Of a stretch of 27,500 bases of DNA, positions 8,590 through 20,279 are shown piece after piece. The position numbers were made by a program, and so were the translations under genes. Location of the stretch: the NCBI GenBank assembly GCA_964020155.1, contig OZ026553.1, forward strand, positions 3,599,009 through 3,626,508. The letters are read 5' to 3'. Source of the stretch: Chondrilla cf. caribensis. Taxonomy: Eukaryota; Porifera; Demospongiae; Chondrillida; Chondrillidae. The stretch's first letter is position 1; every line of letters starts with the position of its first letter. Below the pieces are notes generated by a model that saw only the letters and a list, made by a program, of their open reading frames with translations, did not search any database and had not been told where the DNA came from.

Positions 8590-9190
8590 AAGCCATCATT
8601 ACCATCTCGAACAAAAGGTATCCAAGTTGATCTCTGTAAAGCAACAGAAACTAAGGTTATAACTTTGAGTAAAACATACAAGTGTACATACATATATAGC
8701 ACAAACAGACAATGTCATACATGCATTGTTTGCATATTATAATATGCATCAAAGAGATTGTAGTCATAACATATGCAGCATGAGCATTATGATCTCATAA
8801 CATATGTTCGATGACTTAATACATGATGATGCCACAGCTGGGGATGTTGAAACAATGGGATATCTGGGATAACATAATCTTCAGCTATTTGTACTACTGT
8901 AGTATAACTGATGATCCAGTACAGGTGTATAAGATGCATACGGATGACATAACTAGACATACATACGTAGTGTATAGTCTCTCTATATCCAGAACTACAT
9001 ATATATGTATGTATGTAGTTTACAAACTTTGTAACTACATAATCAAGCACACCGTACACACATTACAGTAGGTATGTGCTGTAGTGTGTGTATGGACTAC
9101 ATATCCAGACATATGTTAGGTACATGTATGCGTGTATTGATACATCTGTGAACATGTACCTAACGACCTAACAACATTTAACGACTCTGT
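8590..9190. repeat. Near-identical core block (copy 1)
   Basis: This block is shared with 15630-16229 and with 27044-27500 (cut by the window end). I count only a handful of differences between copies 1 and 2 over ~560 bp. Open frames of 82 residues (8823-9071, plus) and 90 residues (9059-8787, minus) overlap on opposite strands and are both preserved, which says the DNA is recently duplicated and says nothing on coding. A diverged relative of its middle part lies at 18385-18515. Copy 0 has a ~120 bp deletion here between two atgac/gatgac words. Confidence 0.85.
9115..9164. other. Hairpin with 13-bp perfect arms (copy 1)
   Basis: The arms 9115-9127 and 9152-9164 are identical to those in copy 0 at 1893. 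The loop is 8 bases longer than in copy 0. Confidence 0.8.
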
Positions 9191-9396
9191 CAAACAAATA
9201 CCTTAAACATGTATGCATGTACATCAGCACTACCTATATCCCACACACGTATGTTGGTACATATACGTATACTTTTAGTATGTACGCACATACAGAAGTG
9301 TATGTACTGTAATATTCACAGTACAAGATTTCTAGCAAAAAGTTGGAATGGATGTGACTACAGTATGGTGCTCAATTACGTGAGTAGACATCACAG

Positions 9397-9475
9397 GGGA
9401 TGGCTGAGTGGGTGAAACACATTTGACGCATGGCCAAGTGGGCTCCAGGTATTTGGAATACCACACAGATAGAAA
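9397..9475 (+). other. tRNA-like Pol III box segment (copy 1), possible SINE head or tRNA relic
   Basis: tggctgagtggg (9401-9412) fits the tRNA A-box form TRGCNNAGYNGG, like the start of Leu or Ser tRNAs. A second fit, tggccaagtggg, is at 9431-9442. ggtatttggaatacc (9448-9462) sits where a B box/T arm would be, 47 bases on, and can form a 5-bp stem, but its loop is 5 bases and lacks the TTCGA core. No 7-bp acceptor stem or anticodon arm is evident, so it is not an intact tRNA. It recurs at 16432-16510 in copy 2. Confidence 0.3.
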
Positions 9476-9926
9476 GTGAGCACATTGTCAAACATCATAG
9501 AAAGTGAAATATACCAATTATTAAGCTATTTAGAAGGCATCTGAACTAATAATGTGAAATTGTTGCTCAAGGACAAATCATCTTGAGTGAAAAAGAACAT
9601 CTTATGACTGTCACATTGCTTCCAAAGGCACCAAACACTCAAACCAAAAGTACACTAATGTATATTCATACAATGCGTGTACTGTATGTACGGTACGTGC
9701 TCATTGTCAGTAGAAACAGTTACTAGTGTAGAATTTGGCATATTGTAAGAAATGTTGTTTGATTTCAATTGTGCATAAACCTTGGTATGCTATAATAGCT
9801 CTCATATTGCTGTATCCCTTGATCTGCAATAGGTACATGCCATGTACAATACATGTTACGTATAATTATGATGTAGAATCATGTATGCAAGTGATGAAGT
9901 ATAGGATTATGTTGGATTGTTCATAC

Positions 9927-9946
9927 ACCTACGTACATACGTAGGT
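9927..9946. other. 9-bp inverted repeat
   Basis: acctacgta and tacgtaggt are exact reverse complements separated by two bases. Copy 2 has only a remnant (acacaggtaggtac near 16838). Confidence 0.7.
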
Positions 9947-10087
9947 ACAAACATACATATGTATGCAATGCGCAATTGTATAGGTTCACATATAGTAACA
10001 CAATAGGCTTTGTGAACTATGTGGGAGTTACACATCTTTGCATGGTGGAACCTTTTGACATCGGACTGACATAAACTTGTACAAATA

Positions 10088-10200
10088 CCCTTAGGTACAG
10101 TTGTTCGATAGCCTTGTAGCTGAGAATTTAAGTCATGCACTTGTATGTATTCCCTTAGGCATGTGTGTTCAATAGACCTGTGGTAGAATGAGGTGGTCCT
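10088..10200. repeat. ~64-bp minisatellite, 2 repeats (copy 1)
   Basis: cccttaggtacag at 10088 and cccttaggcatg at 10152 start two related repeats containing gttcaatagac-tgtgg or gttcgatagccttgtag. They match the repeats at 2675 in copy 0 and 17553 in copy 2. Confidence 0.6.
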
Positions 10201-10424
10201 TCATTGAGATATAATATGGGTGGTTGAATTTATGAAACGGCCCGTGAATAATTCATGAGATAACGTATAAGTAAGGTGGAGTTTAGTGACCAGATTGTAT
10301 ATAGGTTAGTTGACCGATACACAAGTTGTGGACAAGATAACCAACATTTGGACCTGTAGTAACTTGTATAATGTTCTAATGTGGTGAGGTACATTACAAT
10401 TGGCCTTATGGTAAAAAATATCAT

Positions 10425-10545
10425 CCTATGAAGTTGTACCAGAAGTACTGTATATGCATGTACAATTATACACACATACACACAGTACCTACATCTCCCT
10501 ATGAAGCTACGTATACTACAAGTACTGTATAATATGTATTTACGT
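10425..10545. repeat. Local ~75-bp duplication (copy 1)
   Basis: cctatgaagttgtaccagaagtactgtata (about 10425) is echoed by ccctatgaagctacg...ctacaagtactgtata (about 10497). Related words recur at 3023-3050 in copy 0 and at 18565-18600 and 18700-18725 in copy 2. Confidence 0.5.
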
Positions 10546-11343
10546 ACACACGCACATGCATACAGTATGTCTCATGCACTTTGATGCTACACCTGAAGTA
10601 TCTGCATACACACACGTACGTACGCACATACGTACATCTCAATGAAGTTGCACTCAAAGAACACATAGTCTAGTATATCTTTGAGTTGAGTGTAAGGTAG
10701 TGATAGAAGGTGGTCACAAGCATGGTATACATACCCAAGACATTTGGCTCACAAATGGCTGAATCATGAATAGCACACTGGTTGTGGTGGTCATGTTTGG
10801 TTCCTTTAGCTACTTGAGGCGATCTCTAGATGCCACATGAGAACACACACATCATGGGATCATATGTGGGGATCCATATAATCATATTCATTGATCCCCC
10901 AGGCTGTCAACAACCCCACACAAATCAATACATTGGTGAAGTACACTATCAAGCCAGTAGATAAGGAGAAGTAGGCGGAGTCAGGTATATCCTAGGATCT
11001 TTAAAAGTGACTATATTTACAATTCATTTCATGCAAGTACTCATTAACAATATATGAGGTTTTGTGGTCACCTTCAGTCTAGCTTGGAGGCAACTGGAGT
11101 AGAGTAGGAACAACTGAAGTGACCTTTATCTTGAGTAATTGCATTCATTGGTTTCAAGCAGTAAACAACACCAAAAAGGAGTACTTATGCTACCTGGTTC
11201 CCCAGTAAACAACAGATGATGAACTATGAATATTATAAGCTTGGAGACATGATGGCACTAGTTATCTCATTATGAGAGTACACATGTATTATCAACATTA
11301 GGGTCATTATTATGCAGGGGATATGATTGACCACCACCAGGAA

Positions 11344-11357
11344 ACACACACACAGAG

Positions 11358-11406
<49 letters not shown>

Positions 11407-11411
11407 ACATA

Positions 11412-11479
<68 letters not shown>
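11344..11479. repeat. CA microsatellite (copy 1, locus 1)
   Basis: About 136 bp with one ccacatacaaac interruption (11403-11416) and a cacagagatacac start. The locus is 287 bp in copy 0 and 265 bp in copy 2, so copy 1 is the short allele. Confidence 0.95.
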
Positions 11480-11481
<2 letters not shown>

Positions 11482-11484
11482 TGT

Positions 11485-11838
11485 GTGCACAAATGCACAA
11501 ATACATCAAATTCATTGAAAAAGTGGGTTTAGTAGAACTTTCATGTGCTGTGAGGAAGTATTCTTTCAATAAGGGAGAAATCAGATCTGTTAGCTTCAAT
11601 TTTTTGATGAAGATTTGGTGGAAATTCAGCTACTGTTGTGTTGTGGCTAGTTGGCATATAATTAGTATACGGGTGGTACCGAGTTGACTTCCTGTGGTTC
11701 ATCAGTGTGAATTCTCTACTGCTTCCTGTGTATTAGCATTGTTGTGGGTAATTAACAAGTTTTGATAACAGTTTGTGTGTGTTTACATAACGACATGTAC
11801 CCTCCACACCCTTGCTCTCTAGCACACAAGTGAGTGGA
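11485..11838. repeat. Unique block between CA loci 1 and 2 (copy 1)
   Basis: It is shared with 19680-20038 of copy 2 and mostly deleted in copy 0. It contains two cttcctgtg words (11689, 11725). No coding frame with a recognisable product is seen. Confidence 0.5.
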
Positions 11839-11840
11839 CA

Positions 11841-11842
11841 CG

Positions 11843-11874
<32 letters not shown>

Positions 11875-12009
11875 CACACGCACACACACACACACACACA
11901 GTCATGCACACAAACACACAGACGCATGCATGTACACACCCACACACACCCACCCCCACACACACACATGGTCACACCCACCCCCACACCCACCCACCCA
12001 CACCCACAG

Positions 12010-12067
<58 letters not shown>

Positions 12068-12069
12068 AC

Positions 12070-12100
<31 letters not shown>

Positions 12101-12110
12101 TACACACGCA
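11841..12110. repeat. Compound CA microsatellite (copy 1, locus 2)
   Basis: About 270 bp mix (CA)n with cccacc-rich words (11938-12008) and single gtcacac and cgaacac interruptions. The copy 2 equivalent is 20039-20279, without the cccacc section. Copy 0 retains only 4203-4240. Confidence 0.95.
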
Positions 12111-13283
12111 ATCACACATCACCTGGAAATTCCATGCATAATTACACTTATGAGCTAATCAGACACTACCCACATGTAACCCATGTGAAGAAGTAGCTAT
12201 TGCACCAGGGAACCACTCACTTGTTATCACATGTGAAATGGATCTTCTCTCACAAACCATCTGCACATGTACTGCAGGTACCTTGGCCAAGAAGTCCTTA
12301 TATGGTCATACACATTTCAAATCATGTCAGGTATTGTTCAAAATTGCTTGATGAAAGTGATACAATGTGCGATGTGTGTAATTTTATATCTTCCCTGTTC
12401 ACAGATATGGAGCCAAATAAGTGACATACTCATTTGATATCTTCAGTGTGTCAACAGTGCCAATTAGACACATGAAAATAGTTGTGCCACACTGCACAGT
12501 GCTTGGGTGGGTTTCTCAAGATAAAGCCTTTGTAGATGTATGTTCTCACAGATACAAGTACAGTACGTAAATATTTCATGCCTTCCTTCCATAAAAGAAC
12601 CAGCAGATGAATTTCTCAGGAAACTGTTACAGGAGTGTGTAGTGTAGTTTCTTTCAAGAAAGGGCCATAAAAGTAATCCCCGACTGGTAAGAATGTTGCC
12701 TGAGGTGATAATTGTAATGTTGATACTGCCTGAAGCACCACAAACACCATACAATAGTAGGCTTGTACTGCACTTCCTAGGCAGATACGGTTGATGCCAT
12801 GTTACAGAGAGTTACAGTGGTGTTGAACACATGTACACATGTATGTTACATACCTGGAGTTTTCAAATATGCTTTTACATACATTCAACTGATAGGAGAC
12901 GTCCAGCCTCACTAAACTACATAGAGTAACCTGCACAGTGTAACGACATCAATATTGACATTGATTGAGCCTCTGGTGTACAAGTCCACAGAATACAAGT
13001 ATACATAAGTACGTGTGCTGTACACAAGTAGCATAAACACAGAACATTGGGAGGTATGCCCACATAAACTATAATGCACACAAGTGTACATACGTAAGTA
13101 CATGTACTGTACATAAGTAGCACTTAAACAGTACATTCGAATGCATGCCCACATGAACTATACGGACTAGCAAAACAGAGACAATATTTCTACAAACATA
13201 AGTAGACACACACCCATACACACAGGTATATGTACATGTGCACATACACGCTCACTCCCAACAGACGCACACACATGTACACA

Positions 13284-13292
13284 CACACACGT

Positions 13293-13348
<56 letters not shown>
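13284..13348. repeat. CA microsatellite (copy 1, locus 3)
   Basis: A mostly pure (CA)n that ends in cgcacatcaccc. It is equivalent to 6335-6402. Confidence 0.95.
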
Positions 13349-13353
<5 letters not shown>

Positions 13354-14115
13354 TCACCCACCCACACACACACACACATACATGTATAATATTATATATG
13401 CATTACCAGTGGTACCCACAAGATATAATAGCAACAGGGTGCTATGAGGAGTCAGAGTGTACACTTAACAATACCCATGCAATCCAGGTACAGTATTAAG
13501 GCATTTAAATGCTGTCATATTTATACTGTTGGAAATACAGCTAGTACTAGGTAATTATTAGATAATTTGCACTAGTATTTCAGGGTATATCTCAAATGCA
13601 TACCTTTATGTATACCAGTATGTATTATGTATGTATTACATGTACATACGTAAATATGTATGCATGTATATACATGTGGTTGATTACATGTGTCCCATGA
13701 CTATGTACGGTAGGTTTGGCATTCGGACTCATATAGCACAGCACAAACTTCTGAATCTGGCTCTGATAAGTTTTACACTGCCCACTCACCAAGGTACTGA
13801 AAATGTGTAAGTTTGCATAACAATGAATTGTATTCCATCACAAAATAATAGGTCGGGGAACCCCAGCTCTGTTGGTTTATGCTGAACTTATGGTCTCACT
13901 CACTTTGGTAACAATAGTAGTACATGTCATGAGTACAAAACCTGTGTAAGCTAGAACTCACTTGACAATGTATATACTGTACCACATACACGTGTATGTA
14001 CATACATATTATGTAATACTGACCTTAATGAATGTACATATGAATGGTAACTCGTGTGATTGTAAACTTGGAACTTTCCAGTTATGAAGACATTGGAAGA
14101 TTTGAATGACATGAT

Positions 14116-14165
14116 CGCACGCACACACGCAGGCACGCACGCACACACATGCACGCACGCACACA

Positions 14166-14197
<32 letters not shown>

Positions 14198-14205
14198 CAC
14201 ACACA
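14116..14205. repeat. CGCA/CA microsatellite (copy 1, locus 4)
   Basis: The same interrupted pattern as 7165-7252 with a few repeat units more. Because even the interruptions match, this duplication must be recent. Confidence 0.9.
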
Positions 14206-14880
14206 ACAATGTTCATGCAATTCAATAAGATATTTTTACACCCAAACCAACTCCAACATGCTCCAAGCATGAGCAAACCAACCACAAAAGGCAGACATTC
14301 TTAGAAAGGGCAATGGAATTACCTCAAAAGTGGCTTCATGGGAAGACCATACAATGTCACAACACAAAACATTTCATTACTAGAGATATGGCATGTTGTG
14401 ACATATCAAGAGCACAGATGGGAGCCTCTCCCTACTGCACTTTATCACTACACACAAATACGTGTTATGGTGTGAAGTTTTCCTATCTATGTATTGTATG
14501 TATGGTGATCATACAGGTTGATGTGTATATAGAAGGTGACAAGTGAACAACAAGCTATAGGTAAACAGTGGTTCTAATGTGGCCCCTTGGGAGTTGGGTG
14601 TTCCACTGTCACCTCTCACCTGCCTGCCTGTGCATGCAGGGGGAGGAAAAGTTGGATGTCCTAATATGGTGAGCATGGACATAAGGTGACAGGTATACTG
14701 AAGTGTTAGGCGAATAATACAATTCATGTGGGTCCCTTGGGAATTGAATTTTTTAAGTTCCACCCACCTGTCTCCCAGTCAACCTTTTAGTCAGCAAACA
14801 GTCCTTGTGTATAACTTGAAGGGTGTGAAGGTGTGTTGATCTGATGCACGAGTAGGTACGTATGTGGGTCATCTCATACG

Positions 14881-15155
14881 CATGAAGGTGTGGACATCTC
14901 ATACACATGAAGGTGTGGACATCACATACACATGAAGGTGTGGACATCACATACACATGAAGTTGAGGTTATCCCATACACAGGAAGGTGAGGTCATCTC
15001 ATACCCATGAAGGTGTGGACATCACATACACATGAAGTTGAGGTTATCCCATACACAGGAAGGTGAGGTCATCTCATACCCATGAAGGTGTGGACATCAC
15101 ATACACATGAAGTTGAGGTCATCCCATACACAGGAAGGTGTGGTCATCTCATACA
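14881..15155. repeat. 25-bp minisatellite, 11 repeats (copy 2)
   Basis: Eleven 25-bp repeats occur in the order a-a-a-b-c-a-b-c-a-b-c', using the types described for copy 1. The 75-bp abc block is present three times. Here type a has variants ending ctcataca or acataca. This is the longest allele in the window. Confidence 0.92.
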
Positions 15156-15629
15156 TAATATTATCATGAAAGTGGGTCAGTCACATATACACATCATTAT
15201 GTAATACACAGTACTGTGTTACATGTGCTGCTTCCCCTAAAAAGGTGATAATTATCATCAGGCCACAAAAGTATTCAATTGACCTTATTTGAGCACATAA
15301 AGACAGACACAAAAGACAGTGTTTGCATAAATCAATAAGATTATCATAACCAAACACCTCCAGGCATGCAGAACTAACCAGAAAACCTTGAAATCATGCT
15401 TTGATGAGACAGGGCAAGCTGTCATGTCAACTTCACTTTCGCTGGAACCCCTACAAGCAAAGCTTGATGTCCAACCACCAAATGTAGTGAGGACGGACAC
15501 ACTAACTCTGGAGAGCAATAATAAAAGTTCCTCATCTTGCTAACTCAGATACTCCACACATTCCATACAGTGGCCAATGTTCATATACTACCTACAACAT
15601 CATGCATTGTTTGCATAATAATATTCTGA

Positions 15630-16229
15630 AGCCATCATTACCATCTCGAACAAAAGGTATCCAAGTTAATCTCTGTAAAGCAACAGAAACTAAGGTTATA
15701 ACTTTGAGTAAAACATACAAGTGTACATACATATATAGCACAAACAGACAATGTCATACATGCATTGTTTGTATATTATAATATGCATCAAAGAGATTGT
15801 AATCATAACATATGCAGCATGAGCATTATGATCTCATAACATATGTTCGATGACTTAATACATGATGATGCCACAGCTGGGGATGTTGAAACAATGGGAT
15901 ATCTGGGATAACATAATCTTCAGCTATTTGTACTACTGTAGTATAACTGATGATCCAGTACAGGTGTATAAGATGCATACGGATGACATAACTAGACATA
16001 CATACGTAGTGTATAGTCTCTCTATATCCAGAACTACATATATATGTATGTATGTAGTTTACAAACTTTGTAACTACATAATCAAGCACACCGTACACAC
16101 ATTACAGTAGGTATGTGCTGTAGTGTGTGTATGGACTACATATCCAGACATATGTTAGGTACATGTATGCGTGTATTGATACATCTGTGAACATGTACTT
16201 AACGACCTAACAACATTTAACGAACCTGT
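15630..16229. repeat. Near-identical core block (copy 2)
   Basis: It matches copy 1 (8590-9190) with very few substitutions, for example gttaatctctg against gttgatctctg and gtatattat against gcatattat. It holds both the 82-residue plus and 90-residue minus frames, identical to those in copy 1. Confidence 0.85.
16154..16203. other. Hairpin with 13-bp arms, one substitution (copy 2)
   Basis: The left arm 16154-16166 is unchanged. The right arm 16191-16203 reads acatgtacttaac, one base from the perfect form. Confidence 0.75.
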
Positions 16230-16431
16230 CAAACAAATCCCTTAAACATGTATGCATGTACATCAGCATTACCTATATCCCACGCACGTATATTGGTACA
16301 CATACACTTTTAGTATGTACACACATACAGAAGTGTATGTACTGTAATATTCACAGTACAAGATTTCTAGCAAAAAGCTGGAATGGATGTGACTACAGTA
16401 TGGTGCTCAATTACGTGAGTAGACATCACAG

Positions 16432-16510
16432 GGGATGGCTGAGTGGGTGAAGCACATTTGACGTATGGCCAAGTGGACTCCAGGTATTTGGAATACCACA
16501 CAGTTAGAAA
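16432..16510 (+). other. tRNA-like Pol III box segment (copy 2)
   Basis: Same order as in copy 1: tggctgagtggg at 16436, tggccaagtgga at 16466 and ggtatttggaatacc at 16483. The substitutions between copies (g for a at 16452, t for c at 16463, a for g at 16477) leave the first A-box-like and B-box-like words unchanged. Confidence 0.3.
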
Positions 16511-17222
16511 GTGAACACAAACATCATAGAAAGTGAAATATAACAATTTGTAAGCTATTTAGAAGGCATCTGAACTAATAATGTGAAATTGTTGTTCAAG
16601 GACAAATCATCTTGTGTGAAAAAGAACATCTTATGACAGTCACATTGCTTTCAACAAAACATTCAATGTTATAAGGCACAAAACACTTAAACCAAGAGTA
16701 TACTAATGTATATTCATACAATGTGTGTACTGTATGTACAGTATGTGCTCATTGTCAATAGGAACAGTTATTAGTACAAATTTTGGCATAGTCTAAGAAA
16801 TGTATAGAATTATGTTGGATTGTTTATACACATACACAGGTAGGTACATACATATGTATGCAATGCACAATTGTATAGGTTCACATACAGTAACACAATA
16901 GGCTTTGTGAACTACGTGGGAGTTACACATCATTGAATGGTGGAACCTTTTGACATCGGGGAGCAATGTATGTTGAAGATGATCCACAATTATCGTTCAA
17001 AACTAGGATGTATGCTAGCTAATGTGTTTAAAAAAACTGTAGCTGAAGGTTTCACTGTACAAAGAAATGCATGTACATACATGATGCATATTGGTATATG
17101 TACTAACGTATGTGTGTACGTAACAAATATATTATACATGGTAAACATACATATATTACCACGTATAATACATTTAAAGAAATTGAGATGCAGAATAGTG
17201 CAGGTATGTAAAGTATAATATA

Positions 17223-17452
17223 GCTTATTTACCACAGAAACAGCAATTTTATAACGTATAAAGCCTGGCCATGGTATGAAGTTCCAAAGTTTCCAACTAA
17301 TGCAATATTTTGATATTTTATGATAATGGATGCTATACTGGTTATGACACAGATAAATTTGGGGATCATACCATGAAAACACACTTGCCCTTGGGACTTG
17401 GGATTTGTAACAGTATGCCATACTGCTCTTGTGTGTCCAGTGTTAACCACTA
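17223..17452. mobile_element. Diverged foldback-element relative (copy 2)
   Basis: It is collinear with 2324-2577: accacagaaacagcaatttt, ggatgctatactggtta, cccttgggacttggg and gttaaccactaaat. Its loop word cccttgggacttggg is intermediate between copy 0's two elements. Confidence 0.6.
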
Positions 17453-17552
17453 AATGTTATGATGTAAAGTCTTATGCAGCCTTATTTTCCAACAGACATG
17501 CATGTAGGTCGAAGAATACACATCTCACAAATGTGTAACATGGCCTTCCATC

Positions 17553-17735
17553 CCCTTAAGTACAGTTGTTAATAGACTTGTAGCAGAGAATTTAAGACAT
17601 GCACTTGTACGTATACCCTTAGGTACAGTTGTTTGAGTACAGTTGTTCGATAGCCCTGTAGCAGAGAAGACATGCACTTGTATGTATTCCCTTAGGTATG
17701 GGTGTTCAATAGACCTGTGGTAGAAAGAGGTGGTC
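17553..17735. repeat. ~64-73-bp minisatellite, 3 repeats (copy 2)
   Basis: Repeats start cccttaag or cccttagg at about 17553, 17616 and 17689, one more than in copies 0 and 1. The middle repeat also has an internal partial duplication of gtacagttgtt (17625-17646). Confidence 0.6.
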
Positions 17736-17926
17736 CTTCACTGAGATATAATATGGTTGGTTGAATTTATGAAACGGCCCATGAATAATTCATGAGATAA
17801 CGTGTAAGTAAGGCGGAGTCTAGTGATCTGATTGTATATAGGTTAGTTGACCAATACACAAGATGTGGACAAGATAACCAACATTTGGAAACTGTAGTAA
17901 CTTGTATAATGTTCTAATGTGGTGGG

Positions 17927-17929
<3 letters not shown>

Positions 17930-18004
<75 letters not shown>

Positions 18005-18057
18005 ACACACAAACACACAGAGACACAGACACACACACACGCACACGCACACGCACA

Positions 18058-18118
<61 letters not shown>

Positions 18119-18157
18119 AACACACACACACACACACACCACACACACACACACACG

Positions 18158-18207
<50 letters not shown>

Positions 18208-18216
18208 ACACACACG

Positions 18217-18247
<31 letters not shown>

Positions 18248-18262
18248 GCACACATGCACACG

Positions 18263-18299
<37 letters not shown>
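17930..18299. repeat. CA microsatellite specific to copy 2
   Basis: About 370 bp of (CA)n with scattered cgcaca, catacac, aaacac and ccacac interruptions. It starts exactly after gtggtggggtac, where copies 0 and 1 read gtggtgaggtac followed by unique attgcaattgg or attacaattgg. The tract is therefore absent from the other copies. Confidence 0.95.
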
Positions 18300-18300
<1 letters not shown>

Positions 18301-18515
18301 AAAGTGTGGTCATTATAACAGATGCAGCATAAGCTTGTGGGTGCCACTCAAATAGCCTATGGCTAATGGTTCCCCACATTAAATAAGAATACCTGATACC
18401 TTATAAGTATCATGATCTCATAACATACGTATATTTCCCATGACTTAGTAATGATGATGACACATGTGGGAACTTTGAAACAATGGGATATCTGAGATGA
18501 CATAATCTTCAATTA
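18300..18515. repeat. Second, diverged copy of part of the core block
   Basis: gatgcagcataagc, catgatctcataacata, gatgatgacaca, aacaatgggatatctg and acataatcttcaatt match 15806-15930 in order. The block lies between the copy-2-specific CA tract and the resumption of unit sequence, and copies 0 and 1 have nothing like it here. Confidence 0.75.
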
Positions 18516-19404
18516 TTAGAAAAACTGCATATGTATGTACATACACATGCACATACATACAGTGCATCTCCTTATAAAGCTTCACTACAAGTACTGTATA
18601 TGTATGTACGTACACACACACATGCATACGGTATGTCTCATACACTATGACGCTGCACCTGAAGTATCTGCACACACAAATGATGCATATATGTACATAC
18701 ATCTCCATATAAAGTTGTACTCAAAGAATACATAGTCTATAGTATATCTTTGAGTTGAGTGTAAGGTAGTGATAGAAGGTGGTCACAAGCATGGTATACA
18801 TACCCTAAGACATTTGATTCAGGAATGGCTGAATCATGAATAGTACACAGGTTGTGGTGGTCATGTTTGGTTGTTTTGGCTACTTGAGGTGACCTCAAGA
18901 TGCCACATGAGAACACACACACATCATGGGATCATATGTGGGGACCAATGTAATCATATTCATTGATCCCCAAGGCTGTCAACAACCCCACACAAATCAA
19001 TACAATGGTGAAGTACACTATCATGCCAGTAGATAAGGAGAAGTAGGCGGAGTCAGGTATATCCTAGGATTTTCAAAGGTGACTATATTTTATGCAAGTA
19101 CTCATTAACAATACATGAGGTTTTGTGGTCACCTTCAGTCTAGCTAGGAGGCAACTGGAGTAGAGTAGGAACAACCAATGTGACCTTTATCTTGAGTAAT
19201 TGCATTCATTGATTTCAAGCAGTAAACAACACCAAAAAGGAGTACTTATGGTACCCAGTTCCCCAGTAAACAACAGATGATGAACTATGAATATTACATG
19301 CTTGGAGACATGATGGCACTAGTTATCTCATTATGAGAGTACACATGTATTATCAACATCAGGGTCAATATCACCAGGGGATAATATGATTGACCGCCAC
19401 CAGG

Positions 19405-19674
<270 letters not shown>

Positions 19675-20036
19675 CACACACAAATGTGTACAAATGCACA
19701 AATATATCAAATTCAATGAAAAAGTGGGTTAAGTGGAGCTTTCATGTGCTGTGAGGAAGTATGGTTTCAATAAGGAAGAAATCGGATCTGCTAGCTTCAA
19801 TTTTTGATCAAGATTTAGTGGAAATTCGGCTACTGTTGTATTGTGGCTAGTTGGCATATAATTAGTATACGGTTGGTACAGAATTAACTTCCTGTGGTTC
19901 ATCAGTGTGAATTCTCTACTGCTTCCTGTGTATTAGCATTGTTGTGGGTAATTACTCAAGTTTTGATAACAGTTTGTGTGTTTATATAGCAACATGTACT
20001 CTCCACACTCTTGCTCTCTAGCACACAAGTAAGTGG

Positions 20037-20279
<243 letters not shown>

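Larger units (their letters stand above)
9190..10068. repeat. Block shared by copies 1 and 2 but absent from copy 0
   Basis: After caaaca (about 9197) copy 1 continues in step with copy 2 (16236-16955), whereas copy 0 diverges at 1961 into ~80 bp of its own sequence and then the 2045-2640 block. Copy 1 holds an extra ~50-60 bp near 9850-9900 relative to copy 2. Contents are the tRNA-like segment and otherwise featureless AT-rich DNA. Confidence 0.65.
7320..14274 (+). repeat. Tandem segmental duplication, copy 1 (complete, 6955 bp)
   Basis: This is the only copy complete between two phase marks (7320 and 14275). From about 12850 to its end, and on into copy 2 until about 14550, it matches copy 0 (5890-7590) at a near-constant offset of ~6,955 bp with only scattered substitutions. 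From 8590 to 9190 it matches copies 2 and 3 almost perfectly. It lacks the ~600 bp block present at 2045-2640 and 16969-17545, which includes a foldback-element relative: the sequence jumps from catcgg (about 10063) directly to the cccttaggtacag minisatellite. Open frames here are short. Several are identical in other copies only because the DNA is identical, so this is not evidence of coding selection. Confidence 0.93.

Noticed and set aside
8787..9071. 82-residue plus and 90-residue minus frames identical in copies 1 and 2, and nearly so in copy 3
   Set aside because: They overlap on opposite strands and are preserved only because the DNA is almost identical. Amino-acid content (Y, I, H, C rich) is typical of AT-rich chance frames, and no domain is recognised.
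9397..9475. Intact tRNA gene
   Set aside because: There is no acceptor stem or anticodon arm, the B-box core TTCGA is missing and the T loop is too short. It is listed only as a tRNA-like segment.
12464..12754. Minus-strand frame of ~95 residues present in copies 0, 1 and 2
   Set aside because: Copies are too similar to reveal codon constraint, there is no recognisable domain, and the copy 0 version differs at one end because of the replaced segment. It is kept only as a remark in the block entry.
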